Positions 24,453 to 35,425 of a stretch of 64,000 bases of DNA are shown one piece after another; position 1 is the stretch's first letter; each line of letters begins with the position of its first letter. Source of the stretch: Deltaproteobacteria bacterium (GTDB lineage: Bacteria > Myxococcota_A > UBA796 > GCA-2862545); the NCBI GenBank assembly GCA_006226595.1, contig SBGP01000093.1:1-64000 (forward strand). The letters run 5' to 3'. Both the position numbers and the translations under genes were made by a program. The notes under the pieces were generated by a model. The model was given only the letters and a program-made list of their open reading frames with translations. It was not told where the DNA came from and did no database searches.

Positions 24453-26319
24453 CCTCGCCCTTGGCCTGGCCCTCGCCGCGACCCCCGACCTGCGCGACGC
24501 CGAGTGGCACCGCGACGTCGACCGTCTCGCGCTGTTCGCGAAGTCCGATGCCCCCGGTGTCCGCGCCGAAGCCGCGCGTGCCCTGGGACGAACCCGCGAG
24601 GAGAAGGCGCTCGACCCGCTCGCCGCCCTCGCTCGTGACCCGGACCTCGCGGTTCGTCGGGAGGCGCTGGCGGCGCTGGCCTGGGTTCCCGGCGGGGACG
24701 AGCCCCTGCGCGAGGCGCTTCAAGTGCTCCCGCGACACAGTGGGTGGGGCAAGGCAGAAGCGGCGGCCGAGCTTCGGGGCGTCGCGATGTGGGCTCTCGG
24801 ACACCACGGCAGTGACGAGAACTTGGCGCTTCTCGTGGAGGGGCTTCGCGAGCGTGGCCCCGCAGCTGTGGGCGCGGCCACGGGCCTCGGTCGTATGGGG
24901 CGCGACAAGGTCGAAGGCGTCGAGGCCGCGCTGTCCCCGCTGCTTGCCGCGGCGGAGCGCGATCTCGGCGAGCTTCCCGAGGCCGCGGCCTATGCGGCAG
25001 GTCGCATTGGCTGCGACGAACCGAATGCGCCGAGGGCGGCGCGCCGGGCCGCGACGAGCCCGTGGCCTACCGCTCGCGCGTATCTCCTGCGCTGCGCGGG
25101 CAAGGGGCTGGATGCGAAGGCGCGGGCCGAGGCGGCGCGGGCTGGTCTCGCGGACGACGACGCCTTCGTGCGCGTCACTGCCCTGGGTCTGCTCGAGGAG
25201 GGCGACCCGGTGGTGCTCGCCGTCGATGCGGTCGAAGATGCGGATCCCGGCGTGCGGACGGCCGCGGTCGCGGCGCTCGGGCGCCTCGGTGCCCGGCGAC
25301 AGCTCGAGATGCTCGCGGCGGACCCGGATCCCTGGCGAGCCGCCGAGGCGATCGACGCCTTGCTCGGAATCGGCGTGCCGGCCGAGCCCGCGTGGGTGGA
25401 CGGTCCGCTGCCGGTGCAGGTCGCGGTCGCGGGGCACGCCCCGCTGGAGTCGGCCGTGGAGCTCGCGCTCACGGCGAAGGAGCCGGCGGTGCGCAGTGCG
25501 GCCTGCGGTGCCTTGTTGGGTGCGGAGCTGGCGCCGGAACAGGCCGAGGAGGTGGGCCGGCGACTGCTCGGTGCGTCGGATGGGGTGGTTCGCGCCGTGG
25601 GCGTTGGTCTGCTGGAAGGCGTCGACCCCGAGGCGCAGAAGGCCCTGCTGCTTCCCGTGATTCGCGTCGAGACCGACCCCGAGGTGCTCGGCGAGGCGCT
25701 GGGGCGTCTGGCGGGCTTCGAGTGGAAGCAGGCCCCCGAAGGTGTGGACGTGTCGCTTCGTCGCGCCATGGGCCTGGGGCACGACCGGGTGGCCCGCAAG
25801 GCGGCGGCCCTCGCCGCTGCGATGGACGTCGAGGCGCCGGACGCAGCGGCGGACCCGCGACTCCTCATCGATCTCGAGCGCACCGCCACCCTTCGCTCCG
25901 TGGTCGTCGAGACCTCACGGGGAAGCTTCACCATCGAGCTGTTTCCCGAGGTCGCCCCGCTTGCGGCACACCACTTTGCGACCCGTGCCTCCGAAGGCTT
26001 CTACGACGAGGCCGTGTTCCACCGGGTGGTGCCGTCGTTCGTCGCGCAGACGGGCTGCCCGCGGGGCGATGGCTGGGGCGGGCCCGGATACACGCTTCCG
26101 GACGAGGTCAGTGACCTGGCGTACGTCGAGGGGCGGGTGGGCATCGCCCGCTCTGATCGCGACACCGGCGGGTCACAGTGGTTCGTGACGACCTCCGACC
26201 AGCCGCACCTCACCGGTGACTACACGCTGATCGGCGAGGTGAGTCACGGTATGCACGTGGTTCACAGCCTGCGCCGCGGGGACGTGGTCCACGACGTGCG
26301 CGTCGAGGTGGCGCCGTGA
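24418..26319 (+). CDS. Exported HEAT-repeat / cyclophilin peptidyl-prolyl isomerase fusion
   Basis: A 633-residue protein. A signal peptide with a basic n-region (MRPYPERPVLLSLALGLALA) is followed by about 450 residues of Ala/Leu/Glu-rich HEAT-like repeats (for example VRAEAARALGRTREEKALDP) and a C-terminal cyclophilin domain (about residues 485-633) with FHRVVPSFVAQTG and GGSQWFVT, the usual PPIase core. It may present the isomerase on a scaffold in the periplasm. ATG 24418 suits the signal peptide; GTG 24442, with GGAGAG just upstream, is an alternative. It overlaps the Trm112-like gene at the 5' end and the RNHCP gene (GTGA) at the 3' end. Confidence 0.85.
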   Translation: MRPYPERPVLLSLALGLALAATPDLRDAEWHRDVDRLALFAKSDAPGVRAEAARALGRTREEKALDPLAALARDPDLAVRREALAALAWVPGGDEPLREALQVLPRHSGWGKAEAAAELRGVAMWALGHHGSDENLALLVEGLRERGPAAVGAATGLGRMGRDKVEGVEAALSPLLAAAERDLGELPEAAAYAAGRIGCDEPNAPRAARRAATSPWPTARAYLLRCAGKGLDAKARAEAARAGLADDDAFVRVTALGLLEEGDPVVLAVDAVEDADPGVRTAAVAALGRLGARRQLEMLAADPDPWRAAEAIDALLGIGVPAEPAWVDGPLPVQVAVAGHAPLESAVELALTAKEPAVRSAACGALLGAELAPEQAEEVGRRLLGASDGVVRAVGVGLLEGVDPEAQKALLLPVIRVETDPEVLGEALGRLAGFEWKQAPEGVDVSLRRAMGLGHDRVARKAAALAAAMDVEAPDAAADPRLLIDLERTATLRSVVVETSRGSFTIELFPEVAPLAAHHFATRASEGFYDEAVFHRVVPSFVAQTGCPRGDGWGGPGYTLPDEVSDLAYVEGRVGIARSDRDTGGSQWFVTTSDQPHLTGDYTLIGEVSHGMHVVHSLRRGDVVHDVRVEVAP

Positions 26320-26855
26320 CCGACCGGGAGCGCGCCCGGGAGATGCTCGCGCGGGTGAAGACCCGGGGCGACGCGAAGCGGGTGGGCACCGAGATCGACC
26401 GGCTCGACGATCGAAACCTCCGGCTCGCGCTGGTCGAAGAGGGGCGTGCCCGAGGCGCCGAGCTGCCGGACGAGGCCGTGGGCTGGCCGGGCAAGCGCCT
26501 CGTGCGGCGGGCGCTCGCGAGGGACGGCGAGGCTCAGGTCCGCCGCAATCCCATCGCCGTGGACGAGTCCTTCGCGTGCGGGCACTGCGGGCGCGAGGTG
26601 CCTCCGGGGGGCCGCACGGCGCGGAACCACTGCCCGTTCTGCTTGTACAGCCTGCACGTGGACGTCGTCCCCGGAGACCGAGCCGCAGACTGCGGCGGAC
26701 TGCTCGCTCCGGTCGGCGCGAGCTTCGCTCACGACACGTGGACGCTGGTGCATCGATGCGAGCGGTGTGGCGCCGAGCGCCGCGTCCGCGCCTTGCTCGA
26801 TGTGGACGTGCCCGACGACATGACCGCACTTCGTGAGGTCGCGGCGCGTGGATGA
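26316..26855 (+). CDS. RNHCP-domain protein
   Basis: A 179-residue protein. The C-terminal 95 residues form an RNHCP domain: FACGHCGREVPPGG, then the namesake RNHCPFCLYSLHVD and GDRAADCGG, and a final CERCG. Six or more cysteines suggest zinc binding. The N-terminal 80 residues are charged and helical, without a recognised domain. The family is uncharacterised; a nucleic-acid role is often guessed from the zinc-ribbon. The GTG overlaps the cyclophilin gene stop, and tilS begins inside its 3' end, so this is a tightly packed translational unit. Confidence 0.85.
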   Translation: MTDRERAREMLARVKTRGDAKRVGTEIDRLDDRNLRLALVEEGRARGAELPDEAVGWPGKRLVRRALARDGEAQVRRNPIAVDESFACGHCGREVPPGGRTARNHCPFCLYSLHVDVVPGDRAADCGGLLAPVGASFAHDTWTLVHRCERCGAERRVRALLDVDVPDDMTALREVAARG

Positions 26856-27741
26856 GCTCGTCCGCCGGGTCGGCGAGCGGGCTCGTGAGCTGTGGCCGCC
26901 ACAGGCCCGCGTCGCGGTGGCGGTGAGCGGGGGAGCGGACTCCGTCGCGCTGCTCGCCCTGCTCCATCGCTCTCGGGGGCTGCATCGCGGTGTGCTCTCG
27001 GTGATCACCGTCGACCACGGTCTTCGCCCGGACGGCGCCGAGCACGCCGCGTGGACCGTCGATCTGGCGACTTCCTGGGGGCTCGCGGCCCGAGCCGTCC
27101 GGGTGTCGTGCGAGGCCTCGGAACAGGCGGCCAGAGTCGCGCGGTACGCCGTGCTCGATGCGCTCGACGTCGACCGCGTCGCCCTGGCACACCACCGGGA
27201 CGACCAGGTCGAGACCGTGCTCATCAACCTCCTCCGCGGCACGGGACCCCGCGGTCTGGCGGGCATGCGCGCGATCCGTGGGCGCTATGTCCGCCCCCTG
27301 CTCGATGTCCCGGGGGCTGGGCTGCGGGAGTGGCTGCTCGCGCAGGGCCTGTCCTGGCGCGAGGACGAGACCAACGCCGCGCCGCGCTACCTGCGCAACC
27401 GCATCCGCCACGAGCTCGTGCCGCTCCTCGAGGCGCTGCGTCCGGGCGCGAGCGCGGCGATGGCGCACGACGCACGCTATCTCGCCGAGCTCGACGCCTA
27501 TGTGAGTGCGGAGGCCCGTGTCCTGGGCCCGCTGCCGTGGCAGCTCGTGGAGCCGGTGGCCGACGCGGTGCTTCGCCGGGCTCTGCTCGACGCCGTGCCG
27601 GGCGCGCTGAACCAGCACGCCGATCTCGTGATCGCCGCGGTGAGGGAGGGGAGCGGCACGGTGACCCTGCCGGGCGGGCATCAACTCCGGGTTCACGGAG
27701 GACGGGTGTGGGTCGAGACATCGGGAGACAGCGGTGCCTGA
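26848..27741 (+). CDS. tilS: tRNA(Ile)-lysidine synthase
   Basis: Adds lysine to C34 of tRNA-Ile(CAU) so that it reads AUA. The N-terminal PP-loop SGGADSVALLALL, VDHGLRPDGAEHAAW, and the HHRDDQVETVLINLLRGTGPRGLAGM segment are the TilS signature. At 297 residues it is shorter than E. coli TilS (about 430) and lacks the C-terminal TilS_C domain, as in several other lineages. Start choice: GTG 26848 has GAGG nine bases upstream and overlaps the RNHCP gene by eight bases; GTG 26833 would add five residues. ftsH follows after 45 bases, the widespread tilS-ftsH order. Confidence 0.93.
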   Translation: MDELVRRVGERARELWPPQARVAVAVSGGADSVALLALLHRSRGLHRGVLSVITVDHGLRPDGAEHAAWTVDLATSWGLAARAVRVSCEASEQAARVARYAVLDALDVDRVALAHHRDDQVETVLINLLRGTGPRGLAGMRAIRGRYVRPLLDVPGAGLREWLLAQGLSWREDETNAAPRYLRNRIRHELVPLLEALRPGASAAMAHDARYLAELDAYVSAEARVLGPLPWQLVEPVADAVLRRALLDAVPGALNQHADLVIAAVREGSGTVTLPGGHQLRVHGGRVWVETSGDSGA

Positions 27742-27761
27742 TGCGCGGTGTTACCAGGCAC
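27734..27761 (+). repeat. Inverted repeat spanning the tilS stop
   Basis: GTGCCTG (27734-27740) and CAGGCAC (27755-27761) are perfect 7-base arms around a 14-base loop. The tilS stop codon begins in the left arm. There is no U-tract, so it is more likely a processing or attenuation hairpin ahead of ftsH than a terminator. Confidence 0.35.
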
Positions 27762-27786
27762 ATTGAACGAGGACTCATCGAGATCC

Positions 27787-29645
<1,859 letters not shown>

Positions 29646-29649
<4 letters not shown>

Positions 29650-30452
29650 GCATGCGCTCTCCGGTGCTCATGGGCATCGTCAACGTCACCCCGGACAGCT
29701 TCTCGGATGGCGGCCGCTACCTGGCGACCGATGCTGCGGTGGCGCACGGTGCGCGCCTGTTCGCGGAGGGGGCTGCTTGGCTCGACGTGGGCGGGGAGTC
29801 GACCCGTCCTGGCGCCGCACCCGTCGACCCGAAGGACGAGGCTGCGCGCGTGGTCCCGGTGATTGCGGGGCTTCGCGAAGCCGTGCCCGACGCGGTGATC
29901 TCGGTGGATACCCGCCGTGCGCTCGTCGCCGAGGCGGCGCTCGACGCCGGAGCGAGTATCGTGAACGACGTGAGCGCTCTCGAGGACCCCGGCATGGCGC
30001 CGTTGGTCGCTGAGCGTGGCGTCGAGGTGGTGCTGATGCACATGCGGGGCGACCCGAGCACGATGCAGCGGAACACGCGCTACGCCGACCTCCTCGGTGA
30101 GGTCGAAGCGCATCTGCTCGCCCGAGTGGCGCAGCTTCGCGCGCTCGGTGTGCCCGACCACCGCATCCTTCTCGACCCCGGTGTGGGCTTCGGCAAGGCG
30201 CCCGGCGACAACCCGTCCCTCATCGCCGCGGTGCCGCGCCTCAAGGCGCATGGCCACCGAGTACTCATCGGCGCCTCGCGCAAGCGCTTCATCGGCGAGC
30301 TCACCGGCGTGTCGACCGCCGCCGAGCGCGTATTCGGCTCGGTGGGAGCTGCGCTCGCCGCCGCTGCCCGGGGAGCGGACGTGCTTCGGGTCCACGACGT
30401 CGCGGCCACGCGTCAGGCGCTGGCTGTCTTCCTCGCCGTGGAGCACGCGTGA
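29646..30452 (+). CDS. folP: Dihydropteroate synthase
   Basis: Joins p-aminobenzoate and hydroxymethyl-dihydropterin pyrophosphate in folate synthesis; the sulfonamide target. A 268-residue product with MGIVNVTPDSFSDGG at the start, DVGGESTRPGA, and the late LIGASRKRFIGELTG strand, all standard DHPS motifs. The GTG overlaps the ftsH stop; an in-frame ATG at 29652 is two codons further. Its own stop overlaps cdaA by four bases. No insertions near the sulfonamide-binding loops were obvious. Confidence 0.96.
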
Positions 30453-31252
30453 GCGGCTTCCGCGACTGGTACGAGACCAGCGCCTTCGCGACGGCGTCGT
30501 GGGTCGACTACGCCGACGTGCTGCTGCTCGCGTGGCTGATCTACGTCGCGCTCACGCTGATCCGCGGCACCCGCGCGCTGCGCAGTCTGCTCGGTCTCGG
30601 CATCCTCGCGCTGATCTACGCGCTCGCCTACGTCCTCAACCTGTCGACGGTCCACTGGCTGCTCGACCGCCTGTTCGTGTACCTGGTGATCACGGTGCTC
30701 ATCCTTTTCCAGGAGGACATCCGGCGCGCGCTGGCGCAGGCGGGAGCGACCTTTGCGCGTCGCGCGCGTCCCTCCGAGGTCAACCTCCGCGAGGAGGTGG
30801 TGCAGGCCGTGTTCTCCCTCGCGAGCCGCCGCATCGGCGCCATCATCTGCATCGAGCGAACGGCCAGTCTCGGGCCGTTCCTCGAAGGCAGTCACCTCAT
30901 CGACGCCGCGGTGTCCACCGAGCTCCTCCAGGCCATCTTCCACCCGACGAGCCCCATCCACGACGGTGCGGTGGTGATTCAGGAAGGGCGCCTCGCCGCC
31001 GCCGGCGTGTTCTTCCCGATCACGGTGAGCCCGGACGTCTCCAAGGCCTTCGGAACCCGCCATCGTGCGGCGATGCGCGTCACCGACGAGACCGACTCGA
31101 TCTGTCTCGTCGTCAGCGAGGAGCGCGGCACGGTGGCCATCGTCGAGGGCGGGCAGATCATCCCCGTCGCCGACGCCAAGGAGCTGCGCGAGCGCCTGCA
31201 GGAAGAGCTCGAGCGCGAGGTCGCCGCCGAGCCCGAGGTGGCCGGTGCTTGA
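30449..31252 (+). CDS. cdaA: Diadenylate cyclase CdaA
   Basis: Membrane-bound synthase of cyclic di-AMP from two ATP. A 267-residue protein with three TM helices in the first 90 residues and a DAC domain with DGA at 172-174 and RHR at 204-206, both required for catalysis. It lies directly before cdaR and glmM, the conserved Gram-positive-style trio, in which CdaR and GlmM modulate CdaA. GTG 30449 overlaps the folP stop. No c-di-AMP phosphodiesterase gene is in the window. Confidence 0.95.
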   Translation: MSGFRDWYETSAFATASWVDYADVLLLAWLIYVALTLIRGTRALRSLLGLGILALIYALAYVLNLSTVHWLLDRLFVYLVITVLILFQEDIRRALAQAGATFARRARPSEVNLREEVVQAVFSLASRRIGAIICIERTASLGPFLEGSHLIDAAVSTELLQAIFHPTSPIHDGAVVIQEGRLAAAGVFFPITVSPDVSKAFGTRHRAAMRVTDETDSICLVVSEERGTVAIVEGGQIIPVADAKELRERLQEELEREVAAEPEVAGA

Positions 31253-32198
31253 GCGCGTGCGACGCATCTTCGGGGTGGTGTTCGCCAACCCGCACTACAA
31301 GCTGCTTTCGCTGCTGATCGCCGTGGCCGCGTGGCTGTGGGTGCAGGGTGAGGAGGTCATTCAGACCCAGGCGCGGGTGGACGTGAGCTGGACGCTGCCC
31401 GACGGGCTGGTCACCGCGGCGCCGCTTCCGCACAGTGTGCTCGTCACGCTACGCGGCGCGCGGAACGTGGTCCGTCGCGTGGAGGACCTCAACCCGAGCA
31501 TTGCCCTCGACCTCACCGACGTCGGCGTCGGCGAGCATCGCATCGAGTTCGGCATGGCCAACATCCGCGGCCTGCCCGCCGGGGCCGAGGTGGTGAGCCA
31601 CACGCCGGCGAGCGTCGGGCTCGTGCTCGACCGCCTGGCGGCACGCAAGGTCCGCGTTCGCGCGGTTCGGGTCGGGGAGCCCGACCGGACGGTGGACGTG
31701 GTCGGGGTGACGCTCGATCCGCAGGTGATCACGGTCCGAGGGCCAGCCCAGGCGATTGCCGATCTGGTCGAGGTGTCCACGGTTCCGATCGACGTCACCG
31801 GGCTGTCCGAGGACAGCCGCCTCTCCTACGAGGTCGAGCTGCCGCAGGGCGCCGAGGTGGTCGGGGTGTCCCGCCTTACCGCCGAGGTGGACGTCGAGGC
31901 GCGACTCACCCGCCGCACGTTTGCGGCCGTTCCCGTCTACGTCTGGCAGCAGCCGGAGTGGCGCCCGATCACCGAGGCGGTGCAGGTCGTGCTCGAGGGA
32001 CCGGCAGGGGAGCTGCGTGGCCTCGCGGCGGACGGCGTGCTGGCGTTCGTCCACCTGCCCAGCGAGCCCAGTCGCCTTCGCTACGCCGCCGAGTTCGGGC
32101 CGACCGAGGGATTGCGGGTCCGTGTGGTGCACCCCGGGTCCAAGGAGGTGCGCGCCGTGTCCGTCGACCCGAACGAAGTAGAGGTCTTTCGCCCATGA
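31245..32198 (+). CDS. cdaR: CdaR/YbbR-domain protein
   Basis: A 317-residue protein: one N-terminal TM helix (LLSLLIAVAAWLWVQ, about residues 17-32) followed by roughly three YbbR-like beta repeats outside the membrane, each with a VTLRGAR/VTVRGPA-type strand. In known systems CdaR binds CdaA through its TM region and tunes c-di-AMP output. GTG 31245 lies inside the cdaA 3' end with GAGGTG just upstream; the stop overlaps glmM in an ATGA arrangement. Family members vary greatly in sequence, so repeat limits are approximate. Confidence 0.88.
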   Translation: MLERVRRIFGVVFANPHYKLLSLLIAVAAWLWVQGEEVIQTQARVDVSWTLPDGLVTAAPLPHSVLVTLRGARNVVRRVEDLNPSIALDLTDVGVGEHRIEFGMANIRGLPAGAEVVSHTPASVGLVLDRLAARKVRVRAVRVGEPDRTVDVVGVTLDPQVITVRGPAQAIADLVEVSTVPIDVTGLSEDSRLSYEVELPQGAEVVGVSRLTAEVDVEARLTRRTFAAVPVYVWQQPEWRPITEAVQVVLEGPAGELRGLAADGVLAFVHLPSEPSRLRYAAEFGPTEGLRVRVVHPGSKEVRAVSVDPNEVEVFRP

Positions 32199-33475
32199 TG
32201 CGCTTTGGAACCGACGGCATCCGGGGAGTGGCGGGCCACACGCCAGTCGACGTGCAGGGAGCGGTCGCCATCGGGCGGGCTGCTGGGCGCCTGAGTCCGA
32301 GTGGTGCGGTGCTCGTCGCGCGGGACCGGCGTCCGAGCGGCGAGGCCCTCGAGGCGGCCGTCATCGCCGGCATCGTCGACGTCGGGGCCACCGCACGCGT
32401 GGCAGGGGTCCTTCCCACCGCTGGCGCCTCCGAGGCCGTTGCGCAGGGGCTCGGTGACGTGGCGGTGGTGCTCACCGCGAGCCACAACCCCGCCGACGAC
32501 AACGGGTTCAAGCTCCTGCTCGATGGCGGACGAAAGCCCACGGACGAGGAAGTGGCCGAGATCGAGCGCTTGCTCGCCGACAACGCCCCCGGCGGCGAGC
32601 TCGGTAGCGTGGAGCCGGTGCCGGAGGCGGCCGTGCTCGCGCACATCCAGGCGCTGAGCGAGCGGCTGGACCTCGGGGCCCTGCGTGGGCATCGCCTCGC
32701 CATCGACCTCGCGAACGGGGCCGCAGTCGCGCTTGCGCCCTGGCTCGAAGGACTCGGGGTGGACTGGGTGTTCGTGGCCGACGGGGATGGCGTCGAGAAC
32801 GAAGCGTGTGGCGCGGTACACCCCGAGGCTCTCGGGGAGGCCGTCCGCCAGAGCGGTGCGCGCGCTGGGCTGGCGGTCGACGGAGATGCCGACCGCTGTG
32901 TGCTCGTCGACGAGCGCGGCCAGCCGGTCCATGGCGATGTGCTCGGATGGTGGCTGCTCGAGGGCATGGGACTCGACTCGGTCGCGGCGACGGTGATGAG
33001 CACACACGCGCTCGAGCCGGCCCTCCCACAGGTGCGCGTCACGCGCACGCCCGTCGGGGACCGCCACCTCCAGGCGGCGATGCGCGAGCACGGTCTGGCG
33101 CTCGGCTACGAGGAATCCGGTCACGTGCTGTTCGCCGATGGTCTGCCCACCGGCTGCGGCCTGCTCACTGGGCTGCGGGCGCTGATCCCGCTGCTGCGGA
33201 GCGAGGTGCCGGTCTCGACGCAGCTCGGTGGCTTCGTGCCCTGGCCGCGGAAGACGGCGAAGGTGCGGGTCGCCGACCGGCCGCCGCTCGATGAGGTTGC
33301 CGCGCTTCAGGATGCGATCCGCGAGGTCGAGGGGACTCTGGCTGGCGGACGTACGCTGCTCCGCTACTCGGGCACCGAGCCTGTGCTCCGCATCCTCGTC
33401 GAGGGTCCGGATACGGCGTCGGTCCAGGCGGGCTGCGCACGCCTGCTCACGGTCGCGACGGCGAGTCTCGGGTGA
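32195..33475 (+). CDS. glmM: Phosphoglucosamine mutase
   Basis: Converts glucosamine-6-phosphate to glucosamine-1-phosphate for peptidoglycan and LPS precursors. A 426-residue product with MRFGTDGIRGVAG at the N-terminus, the phosphoserine loop TASHNP (Ser 96), metal loop DGDADRC, substrate loop GYEESGHV and phosphate-binding RYSGTEPVLRI. Two tandem ATGs (32195 and 32198) are possible; the first overlaps the cdaR stop and is closer to the GAGG at 32181. Coupling to cdaA-cdaR ties c-di-AMP to cell-wall precursor supply. Confidence 0.96.
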   Translation: MMRFGTDGIRGVAGHTPVDVQGAVAIGRAAGRLSPSGAVLVARDRRPSGEALEAAVIAGIVDVGATARVAGVLPTAGASEAVAQGLGDVAVVLTASHNPADDNGFKLLLDGGRKPTDEEVAEIERLLADNAPGGELGSVEPVPEAAVLAHIQALSERLDLGALRGHRLAIDLANGAAVALAPWLEGLGVDWVFVADGDGVENEACGAVHPEALGEAVRQSGARAGLAVDGDADRCVLVDERGQPVHGDVLGWWLLEGMGLDSVAATVMSTHALEPALPQVRVTRTPVGDRHLQAAMREHGLALGYEESGHVLFADGLPTGCGLLTGLRALIPLLRSEVPVSTQLGGFVPWPRKTAKVRVADRPPLDEVAALQDAIREVEGTLAGGRTLLRYSGTEPVLRILVEGPDTASVQAGCARLLTVATASLG

Positions 33476-34935
33476 GGTGGATCAGCACCGGCGCCCAGGT
33501 CTCGGAGCTCGACCGGCGGGCGATCGAGCTGTACGGCGTGCCCTCCGTCGCGCTCATGGAGACCGCCGCCCACGGGGTGGCCGAGGCGATTCGCGTCCAT
33601 CACGCCGACGCGGCGCGCCAGGGCGTGGTCGTCGCGTGCGGAGCCGGCAACAACGGGGGGGATGGGTACGCGGTGGCGCGGTGGCTGTACCAGTGGGGCT
33701 TTCCCGTCGCGGTGGTCCAGGTGGCGGAGCCCAAGACCGAGCCCGCGAAGATCCAGCGCGAGGCGGCATTTCGCATCGGCGTGCCGTTCGCCCAGGGCCT
33801 CGGGCGACCGGGCCTGCTCGTCGATGCCCTGCTCGGAACGGGTGTCAGTCGGACGGTCACCGGCCGCTTCGCGCAGGCGATGGCGGCGATGCGGGACCTC
33901 GGGGTTCCTTGCGTGGCCGTGGACGTGCCGAGCGGCGTGGACGTGGACCGTGGCACCGCGCTCGGTCCGGTGGTGCCGGCGGTGCGTACCGTCACCTTCG
34001 CGCGGCTCAAGCCGGGGCTGCTGTGCGGGGATGGGCAGCGTCTCGCGGGCGAGATTGACCTGGTGGACATCGGACTCGCGCCCGGACCCGAGCTGGCATG
34101 TGGCGAGATGCCCGAGCGCGCGGACCTCGCGTGGCCTTCGCGCGCGCCCGACGCCCACAAGGGCGACAGCGGGCACCTCGTGATCATTGCGGGCTCCCAG
34201 CGAATGGCTGGCGCGGCCATCCTCGCGTGTAGGGGGGCGCTCGCGGCGGGCGCGGGGCTACTGACCCTCGTCGCTCCCCGCGGCGCTGCGGCGCGACTCG
34301 CCGCCCTGCCGCCGGAGGTGATGTGGATCGAGGCCGGGCAGGGGGGCGTGGTCGACGAACTGCCGATGGCGCTCCTCGAGCACGCCGGCGCAGTGGTGGC
34401 CGGGCCGGGACTTGGCGGAGGACGGCCCCTTCCAGCGGGGCTTGCCGCCGAGCTGCGCCAACTATGGACGCAGCTGCCCGTGCCGGTGCTCTTCGACGCG
34501 GATGCGCTGCCCTGTTGCGAGGGCGTGGGCGGAGGCCCGCGGGTGATCACGCCCCATCCCGGCGAGGCCGGGCGCATGCTCGACGGGCGCAGTCGCGACG
34601 TGCAGGCCGATCGCTTCGGCAGCGTCGAGACGCTCGCGCGCACGGACCGCACCGTCCTCCTCAAGGGCCGCTATTCGCTCGTCGCCAGCGCGGGGCAGCC
34701 GATCTCCGTGAATCCGACCAACTCGCCAGCGCTCGCGACCGGAGGCACCGGGGACGTGCTCTCTGGCGTGATTGGGGGGCTGCTCGCGCGGGGCGTGCCC
34801 GCTCGCGAGGCGGCGCGCCTCGGGGCATGGGTCCACGGGCGGGCAGGGGAGCTGGTGGAACAGGAGGGGGCCGTGATGTCGGCTTCCTCGGTGGTCGAGC
34901 GCTTGCCCGCGGCGATTGCCGAGCTCGCGCGCTGA
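33472..34935 (+). CDS. nnr: Bifunctional NAD(P)H-hydrate epimerase/dehydratase
   Basis: Repairs hydrated NADH and NADPH. A 487-residue two-domain enzyme. The N-terminal YjeF-N epimerase domain (about 1-215) contains GAGNNGGDGYAVARWL and DALLGTGVSR. The C-terminal ribokinase-like dehydratase domain (about 225-487) contains HKGDSGHLVIIAGS, TPHPGEAGRML and NSPALATGGTGDVLSG. Start GTG overlaps the glmM stop. The gene order nnr-tsaE mirrors the E. coli yjeF-yjeE pair. No broken motif was seen. Confidence 0.95.
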   Translation: MRWISTGAQVSELDRRAIELYGVPSVALMETAAHGVAEAIRVHHADAARQGVVVACGAGNNGGDGYAVARWLYQWGFPVAVVQVAEPKTEPAKIQREAAFRIGVPFAQGLGRPGLLVDALLGTGVSRTVTGRFAQAMAAMRDLGVPCVAVDVPSGVDVDRGTALGPVVPAVRTVTFARLKPGLLCGDGQRLAGEIDLVDIGLAPGPELACGEMPERADLAWPSRAPDAHKGDSGHLVIIAGSQRMAGAAILACRGALAAGAGLLTLVAPRGAAARLAALPPEVMWIEAGQGGVVDELPMALLEHAGAVVAGPGLGGGRPLPAGLAAELRQLWTQLPVPVLFDADALPCCEGVGGGPRVITPHPGEAGRMLDGRSRDVQADRFGSVETLARTDRTVLLKGRYSLVASAGQPISVNPTNSPALATGGTGDVLSGVIGGLLARGVPAREAARLGAWVHGRAGELVEQEGAVMSASSVVERLPAAIAELAR

Positions 34936-34978
34936 CATCTCCTTGACGAGCGGGCGCGGACGGGCCAATTCGGTGGGG

Positions 34979-35425
34979 ATGCGTACGTTCACCTGCCCAC
35001 TCCCCGAAGACACCGAAGCGCTCGGCCAGCGCCTCGGCGAGGTCGTGCCGCCCGGTACGGTCGTCGCGTTGCGTGGGGATCTGGGCGCCGGCAAGACCGT
35101 GTTCGCGCGAGGCGTGGGGCGCGGGCTCGGCATCACCACGCGGGTGCAGTCGCCGACGTTCGTCATCGTGCAGTGGCACGAGGGCGGGCGGCTGCCGTTT
35201 GCGCACGCCGACCTGTACCGGCTCGGAAGCGAGGACGAGCTCGAGGAGCTCGGACTGGACGAGCTGTTCGACGAGGGTCTGCTGCTCGTCGAGTGGGCTC
35301 ATCGCTTTCCCGACGCGCTCCCGGCCGATCACGCGGTGGTCGTCATCGAAGAGGACGGCGAGGGACGCATCGTGCATGTCGATGGCCACGGTCCCCGCAG
35401 TCGCGCACTCGTGGAGGCGCTGTGA
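34979..35425 (+). CDS. tsaE: tRNA threonylcarbamoyladenosine biosynthesis ATPase TsaE
   Basis: Partner ATPase of TsaB-TsaD in the t6A modification of ANN-decoding tRNAs. A 148-residue protein with Walker A GDLGAGKT at 33-40, VQSPTFVIVQWHEG, HADLYRLGS and LLLVEWAHRFP, the standard order for the family. ATG 34979 is preceded closely by GTGGGG; GTG 34973 is an alternative start two codons upstream. The stop overlaps the next gene by four bases. Neither tsaB nor tsaD is in the window. Confidence 0.95.
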   Translation: MRTFTCPLPEDTEALGQRLGEVVPPGTVVALRGDLGAGKTVFARGVGRGLGITTRVQSPTFVIVQWHEGGRLPFAHADLYRLGSEDELEELGLDELFDEGLLLVEWAHRFPDALPADHAVVVIEEDGEGRIVHVDGHGPRSRALVEAL

